Shown in pieces: positions 18,575-24,209 of a stretch of DNA of 24,209 nucleotides; the first letter of the stretch is position 1, and each line of letters opens with the position of its first letter. Both the position numbers and the translations under genes were made by a program. Under the pieces are notes generated by a model. The model saw only the letters and a list, made by a program, of their open reading frames with translations, searched no databases and had not been told where the DNA came from. Source of the DNA: Silene noctiflora (lineage: Eukaryota > Streptophyta > Magnoliopsida > Caryophyllales > Caryophyllaceae); contig VHZZ01003183.1 of NCBI GenBank assembly GCA_009801015.1, forward strand, positions 83,890-108,098, written 5' to 3'.

Positions 18575-21511
18575 TTAATCATCACTGTCATCATCTTCAA
18601 CACCATTATGGCGACTCCTTTCCACATTGTTGCGGTGAGCTTGATCGGCGCAAAGAGGGGAGCCATCTTCAGAATGGTCGGAGCCTCCTTCTACACTACC
18701 ATCTTCAGATTGTAGGTGATCAAAAAAGGCATCGAGATACCAAGGACACTTCTCATTCCATCCACCCCTCCGTGCATAAACCCTAGACTTTTGGTCGGCT
18801 ATCATCTCAGGAGAGAGACCCCAGTCTAGGAGTTCTTGTTCCGTGTGGTTAATAGCCAGGCTGTAGTCTCCTCCCTCCCCCAATTCCATCACTCGATGCT
18901 CACAGTTCTTCGGGTTCTTGAGACGCTCAAACTGTTCAACTGTCCACTTAAACCACTTCATCAAAAATACACGCGAGCTAAGCCCGTGAGTTACTATTAT
19001 CAGGTTTAGATCGTGGCCTGGTTCCGGATGAAGTCTATTCAGGTCTATGTCCCTCCACAGAGATTCCATAAAACCTGCAGTAGCACAATTTGGTTATTTC
19101 ATGATCACTAGTACAGTTGTACTTCAGTAAATGAAATGCCTTTGATAATTCACAAGGACTCAAAATATATAATTCATATAACAGGAAAAACTGAGCATTC
19201 TGCCATAAGGGACGGTACTCATAACCTAAGTTCAAATTTGGTCTGCAGCGAAACTGCCTTATGACTACATTTACACCACAACTGACAGGCACTGTAACTT
19301 TGGCATTACATTTGCAGAGTCGTTTTCTCTGACTACAACTATCAACATTGAAGTCGGTCCACAACTTTGCATGAACATGTTATAGTTGACACTTGCCCCT
19401 AATAGATTCCGACAGACGGACACATTATTTCGAACCTCAGTTGACTTTATTGTTATTATTATTATACAAATTTATTTGATTGGACTTTTTCCGTCCCTGA
19501 TTATCACAAGTGTACGTACCAAATAATGAGTCAATGATGGAGAGATGGAAAGACATGGCATGTTAGCTAAATTATCAAAACTCTCAGGTTCAAAGTATCC
19601 AGCTCATTGTCTGAAATGATGGATTCCCTAAAACTACCTTCCTGTTTCCTAAAACTCTCAAGTGTATCTCCGTCTAGCTAAAGATCGAGTCCATGTACAG
19701 ACAATAGACCCTAAATAAATCCTCTAAAAGCCAACAAGTAACCATGTCCGCAAGAACGAGACCAACCCATATCAAATACGAGAGTAACGGCTGATAAACG
19801 ACAAAGTGCATAACATGCTACATTGCAACTCATAGTTCCTACTTTCCCAATGAGGCTACTATTATTATCAATCTTGCAACACTAAAAAGTGAAAAGAAAC
19901 TAGTAAATCTTGCATAGGTGGGTTTTAAGGGTTAAATTAAAAAGGGTTTGTAGCCACTCATAGACTAATACTACAAGCAAAGCCAAAATTATCTCACCTA
20001 AACCAATTGCAAATAATTAAAATAATGCTTATGTAACCCCTATACCCTTAAAAGAGACAATTAAACTTTAATCAACCGCGCTAATCGAGCTTAAACAAGG
20101 AAAACTCCTCAAAAGGCAACCCAAGATAGTAAGACAAAGAAAAAGCAGTCACAAAATCAATCAAAACAGAGAATAATTAAGCAATCAACAGTTCAAAACC
20201 ATAAAGAAAGAACCTTTTAATAGCGACCCGAATGAATATAAATAGATCTATGGCCTAGTGGTTCAGGAGATCCCAATCATGTGTACCCTGATGATTGAAT
20301 GTCAGCTTTTGCTAATTATAAACTACACAAAGAAATCATAAGTCATAACCAAGAATAGCAACACTATTAGGCTACCCTAGTGCCTTTAATCTCCGAATCA
20401 AAACACAGCACTTTACGGCTTTACACCTCTAAGACAGTCTCATGTTGATATAATGAGAGTCGGAAACACCAGCCTTTTATGTCTCGCCTCTAAGACAGTC
20501 TCGTGTTGGAAACACCAGCCTTTTCACTATAAACCCAACTCACATTCTCATTACGAGCGCAAAAACTCATATAAGATTGCACCTCACTTGATGATATACT
20601 AACTACTCTCTCCATTCCAACAAATTCCATACATTATTCAAAGTATTTGAGATAAATTTGGAAAAATTGTATAGAAATCATTAGAATGGAGGAATTACCT
20701 TATACGAATATAGCGACCCAACAAAACCATGTCCACCATACTAATGAAACCGTCTTACATGAGAAGCATAAGACGTGTAACATGGATAGCTTTAAATGAC
20801 CCATAAACCCATAATCAAATCAATTAAAATCAACCACCTCATTGTCCACCCAACCATAACCAAGTAAATTAGTAAAACAAAACGAGTATTCTCATTGGTT
20901 AACGTGTACGTCACATCGGTGTACCCAATAACTTTTTGATTTGAGAATTTGTGTAATATTTTTCCAAACACATTCAATAAAATAAAATAAAAATCAGTTA
21001 AAAAGAAAGAACATGAGACATAACTGGAAACACGATCATAAACATCAGCAGCAGATTCACCCTCAGGAAAGCGATAAAAAAACCTCCCAAATTTCTGCCT
21101 TGTCTCCTTAATAACCTTCATCCTCCCAGCAACCTGAAAATTCCCAAAATCCTGTTCCCGAATCCGACACTCTTCCCTGACACCAATAATCCTGTCTTTG
21201 GAGAACGACCGTCCGATCTCCCTAAGAGTCGATCTAGCCCGCTCATAAGGAGAAACATAAAAGTAAACCCGCCAAGAAGCCGAATTAGGATCGGAATCGA
21301 GGAGACGTCGAATAGCGGACCCGGCGTGTCGGGATTGGGTTGCGCCGAATTGGGTTAAGGGGATCTTGTGATCAGGGGTAGTGGAGTAGGCTTGTTGGTC
21401 AGTGTTTCCTTGACTTTCGCCGTGACGGACTAGGATTATTCGTTTTGGGAGCTTGTGTTGGGTGTTATGGCCGTTTTGGTATTGGTAGCGTGGTGATGGG
21501 GAGTCCGCCAT
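18575..21511 (-). CDS. Phosphoglycerate-mutase-like histidine phosphatase superfamily protein, 2 exons, 328 aa
   Basis: Exon 1 is complement 21025-21511 and exon 2 is complement 18575-19074, with a 1950-bp GT-AG intron; the joined frame is 987 nt. The exon 1 product has the catalytic LVRHGESQGN motif (nucleophile His30) and SPYERARST, a further phosphate-pocket arginine motif. Exon 2 supplies the second histidine in IIVTHGLSSR (His192). The joint reads DRVSSFMESLWRD. Conserved plant segments follow: MKWFKWTVEQFERLKNP, YSLAINH and WNEKCPWYLDAFFDHL. The tail is acidic, ending EDDDSDD. This fits the plant AT74/AT74H-like group annotated as broad-range acid phosphatase or phosphoglycerate-mutase-like; the true substrate is not known from sequence. 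No clear targeting peptide is seen. It is convergent with GSH2, with about 690 bp between the stop codons. Confidence 0.92.
20426..20524. repeat. Imperfect tandem repeat in the phosphatase-like gene intron
   Basis: CCTCTAAGACAGTCTCATGTTG … GGAAACACCAGCCTTTT (20426-20478) is followed by CCTCTAAGACAGTCTCGTGTTGGAAACACCAGCCTTTT (20487-20524, shown here as the same two blocks joined without the middle). The first copy has about 14 extra bases between the blocks, or the second has lost them. Confidence 0.8.
20604..20697. mobile_element. Stowaway-like MITE in the phosphatase-like gene intron
   Basis: About 90 bp between TA dinucleotides. The left end CTCTCCATTCCAACAAATTC is complementary, with a few mismatches, to the right end ATCATTAGAATGGAGGAAT. 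The internal CATACATT / AATTGTATAG extends the inverted repeat. Confidence 0.65.
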
Positions 21512-21774
21512 TGATGGTGGTAGTGACAGTTTTGTTTGTTAGACTTGTGTTTTTATGTTTGTTGTTTGTGTAGTGTGGAAAAGGTGAGTTTGTTGGGGAT
21601 TAGTGGATTAGTTATATGAGGTTGGAAAATTGTGGAGATGGTGTGGGAAATGAGAAGGGTCGAATATGATCCATTATAAATAAATAAATTCTTGTTTAAG
21701 GAGTACATATCTATTTTAATAGAGTTAGATGTTTAAGTGATGGATAATACGTGTCAAGATTTGGTAATATATTA
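21512..21774. promoter_or_regulatory. Upstream region of the phosphatase-like gene
   Basis: The gene reads leftward from 21511, so its promoter and 5' UTR lie here. On the minus strand a TATTTATAA-like A/T run occurs near 21674-21690 and could serve as a TATA element about 165 bp from the ATG. This is a weak, positional call. Confidence 0.3.
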
Positions 21775-21989
21775 TACTCCCTTCATTCATTCTGCTTATT
21801 TGTTGTCCTATCTTATTTTTTAGTGTCTCAATTAATTGGCGTGCTTTCTATTTTAAGATTACATTTGATAAGCAATTTGAACATTCACATTTAATTTGGT
21901 CCACTTATTATTTTATAATTGATCCCCTTCTCTGTTCTTGGTCTTTATGCCAAAATCAAAGAATAACAATTGACCGGGACCAAGGAGTA
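21775..21989. mobile_element. Roughly 215-bp MITE (family B), copy 1
   Basis: Bounded by TACTCCCTTCATTC on the left and GACCAAGGAGTA on the right, with TA at both ends. Internal landmarks GCTTATTTGTT, TTTCTATTTTA, CATTTGATAAGCAATTTGA and AACAATTGACCGGGACC recur in the copy at 22205-22414. No transposase frame is present. Confidence 0.65.
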
Positions 21990-22204
21990 CATATCAAGTA
22001 ATATATGGAGATGATTTTGACTCCATTTTGATGGGTTGGATCTTGTATTATGGTTGGACTACAATGTCCATTTTTCATGACACGTACATATAAGTGAAAA
22101 ACAAATAATCAGAATATTTAAATATTTGCTATCATTGACTTTGTAGGTTAAGCAAATTCTTGTTAGGATTTAGCGAGTGTTTGATAAGTTAACTATGTTT
22201 TTAA

Positions 22205-22414
22205 TAATCTCTTTCTTCCGCTTATTTATTATGGTATTTTATTTTTGACTGTCTAGGTCAATTATTGTTCTTTCTATTTTAGAATTGCATTTGATGAGCA
22301 ATTTGATATTTCATACTCAATTTCGTCAACTTATCATCTTATAATTGCCCCCTCCTCTTTCTTTGATCTTTGTGCCCAAACCAAAAGACAACAATTGACC
22401 GGGGTGAAAAAGTA
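22205..22414. mobile_element. Roughly 210-bp MITE (family B), copy 2
   Basis: Runs in the same order and orientation as copy 1: GCTTATTTATT, TTTCTATTTTAGAATTGCAT, TTGATGAGCAATTTGA, TTATAATTGCCCC, and CAACAATTGACCGGGGTGA near the right end, finishing at AAAAAGTA. The outer ends are decayed, so the left boundary is approximate. The divergence between the copies points to old insertions. Confidence 0.6.
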
Positions 22415-22886
22415 TCTTGTAGTGTTTCATGATGTTTTATTCTATAGTCTAACGTTTTTTTATAGTAAAAGAGTTGTTTGGTTGATTAAGAAACTGAATC
22501 TTCCTAGCTAGTAACTTTGATATTACAGGAATTAAGTTTGTGTATTTAATTCAGGTGAATTTGACAAAAAAATATTTGGTTGGTCATGTAGGAATATAAT
22601 TCCATGAAAACTTTCAATAACTAAGGAAGGAGTTGGTAAACTAATTTTTGTGTTATGTAGGTATTAGATGGTTTCTAGGAAGCTTTAATTCCTTCATTGT
22701 CCGAAAAAATATGACAACCAAATATTGCACATTTCTACAAATCATGAGATTTGTCAATTCCCGTATTTTTCAATTGCCAACCGAATAAAGGTAAAAAAGC
22801 AAGTTTTATTTTGGCCCAAGTGTGAACAATATAATGTTGTGTTAGTCGTCATTCGTCAAAATGATGGAGCATTATGCAACACTATT
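22415..22886. other. Gene-free stretch between MITE and SINE
   Basis: AT-rich DNA with no coding region or repeat I can name. A 60-codon open frame at 22725-22907 shows no homology and runs into the SINE, so it is not called. Confidence 0.45.
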
Positions 22887-23095
22887 CTAGTGTCGAATTA
22901 CCCATGAGCACTTAGATCAACTGATAAGGGGTTGTTCTAGTTTAACCAGAGGTTTCGTGTTCGAGCCCTGGGAACGCAGCAGTGTTGAAACTCATGAGGG
23001 AGAGCTTTACCGCCCTAGTGGCCCTACCCGGCTCGAATCCGGATTAAACCGGATGGTTTATAAAAAAAAAAAAAAAAAAAATCTACTGTCGAATT
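22887..23095 (+). mobile_element. tRNA-derived SINE with target-site duplications
   Basis: The body (about 22900-23082) begins with a tRNA-like head. An A-box-like TAGATCAACTGATAAGG is at 22913-22929. A B-box-like GTGTTCGAGCCC is at 22957-22968, 30-odd bases further on. A tRNA-unrelated body follows, then a poly(A) tail of about 19 at 23062-23081. CTAGTGTCGAATT (22887-22899) and CTACTGTCGAATT (23083-23095) are a 13-bp target-site duplication with one mismatch. SINEs are transcribed by RNA polymerase III from the internal boxes and moved by LINE enzymes. Confidence 0.85.
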
Positions 23096-24209
23096 CAGAT
23101 AACTAAAATTCTAACATCCAGTTTTAGATTTTGTGTAATATACCATGTTAACTAAATATTCCGTAAATTGTTCAAGTAAGTACCTTATTAAAAAGCACAA
23201 ATTCTTATTTGTTACGGATTATTGAGATAAAGAAATAAAGGGAGAAGCAAGTGGAAAGGGTTAGTGAGAGGACAAACGAAAAATGGTTGTGAGAGGTTAC
23301 AAGTTTGTGACCGTCATAACGAAGACGAACTAGACACCTATGATGACTTACAAAATTACCTTTGAATTTCCAAAATTTGTATAACAAGGAAAGGAAAAAA
23401 AATATTATAATAATTGCCGACTTACGAAACATAAAAATGAGTAATCATGAAGAAAAGACAAAAGTCCACCAATTTAGAATCTATGATGCACATCAACATG
23501 AGGCACATAATTTGGGATCATTATTTTCAACAATGTAATAAATGGGTTCACAAATTTTTATTTAAGACGTAGATATCTGTCTTAATTTTAAGTCGGGCTT
23601 AGTATTATATAGAGTATAAAATAAAACGCATAATATACTAAGATTAATAAAAGATTTGTATAATTTATATAAGTGTTATTTTGTTTAACCTGTTTTATTC
23701 TTACGACGGATAAAAAAAACCTATTCATAAAATGTGGAATAGTTTAGGCATGTCGGTAGATGAAGCGGGCAGCTCGTGCATGTGAGTTCGGTTTCGGTGT
23801 TCGGTTAACATTAACAATATTTTTTATTAGTTTGTTACATCGAACCTTCGTAATGTACTAGCGCACGTAATTACCATATTTGCCACTTTTTGCCCATACG
23901 TGTGTATTCTCGTTAGGTTTTTGTGTGTTATGTGAACCCCTCCAATAAACGTAATGTAAACAATTGGAATTGCAGCGAAAAATTGAGTTTTTTAAAACTT
24001 TTTAACGTAGAAATAATTTGTAACAAAGCGCGGGTTCAAAATACAAATAAGCGAAAATAAAAAGTATGGAAGTACAAATACAAAGAGTGTTTGGGGAAAA
24101 GATATCCCACAAACATAACAAAGTACGGTGGGTAAGTCTAGCAAACTAAGACTAGGTCCAAGGTGCAATACTCGCTAGCCCACACGTCTTCCAACCCCAG
24201 ATAAGCTTC
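23096..24209. other. Gene-free right end of the window
   Basis: AT-rich DNA without recognisable genes, RNA genes or clear terminal repeats. A 75-codon minus-strand frame (23205-23432) is hydrophobic and low-complexity and is not called. The window closes just after an AAGCTT (HindIII) site. Confidence 0.5.

Noticed and set aside
18177..18715. Plus-strand frames opposite the phosphatase-like exon 2
   Set aside because: They are shadows of the conserved minus-strand coding exon.
19035..19364. Minus-strand 109-codon frame just upstream of phosphatase-like exon 2
   Set aside because: It lies almost wholly in the intron. The splice acceptor at 19075-19076 joins exon 1 to exon 2 in a different frame with a conserved reading.
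20245..20320. Possible SINE head (GGCCTAGTGGTTCAGGAG) in the phosphatase-like intron
   Set aside because: The A-box resemblance is good but no convincing B-box, poly(A) tail or target-site duplication follows.

Overview
The window is nuclear DNA of a flowering plant. The evidence is split genes with short GT-AG exons, plant-type protein families (a vacuolar-type NHX antiporter, a plastid/cytosol-type glutathione synthetase and a plant two-histidine phosphatase-like protein), AT-rich introns full of small MITEs, and a tRNA-derived SINE. The frequent short repeats of the TACGGAGTA and GTGAGACGGTCTCA kinds recall Caryophyllales such as beet, spinach and quinoa, but that placement is a weak inference.

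Layout. (1) 338-757, minus: a small intronless RING-H2-like gene with two zinc ligands replaced. (2) 2401-9594, plus: an NHX Na+(K+)/H+ antiporter in 14 exons. I joined them by hand into an uninterrupted 538-residue reading frame. Introns 1, 8 and 10 carry MITEs and a recent 151-bp tandem duplication. (3) 11194-11676, plus: an intronless 160-residue protein I do not recognise, with a basic patch resembling a nuclear localisation signal. (4) 12925-17881, plus: glutathione synthetase (GSH2) in 12 exons, 551 residues. Intron 6 is a U12-type AT-AC intron and every other intron is GT-AG. (5) 18575-21511, minus: a phosphoglycerate-mutase-like (histidine phosphatase superfamily) protein, two exons, 328 residues, convergent with GSH2. 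(6) 21512-24209: no gene recognised. It holds two copies of a roughly 210-bp MITE family and a SINE with target-site duplications.

The genes are ordinary plant housekeeping or stress genes. NHX (vacuolar or endosomal cation/proton exchange) and GSH2 (last step of glutathione synthesis) both matter in salt and oxidative stress, but nothing suggests they form a functional cluster. I found no CRISPR, operon, toxin or defence system and no novel multi-gene system. The most distinctive signal is the minor-spliceosome intron in GSH2. After it come the degenerate RING protein, the unrecognised small protein and a varied set of small repeats inside introns.
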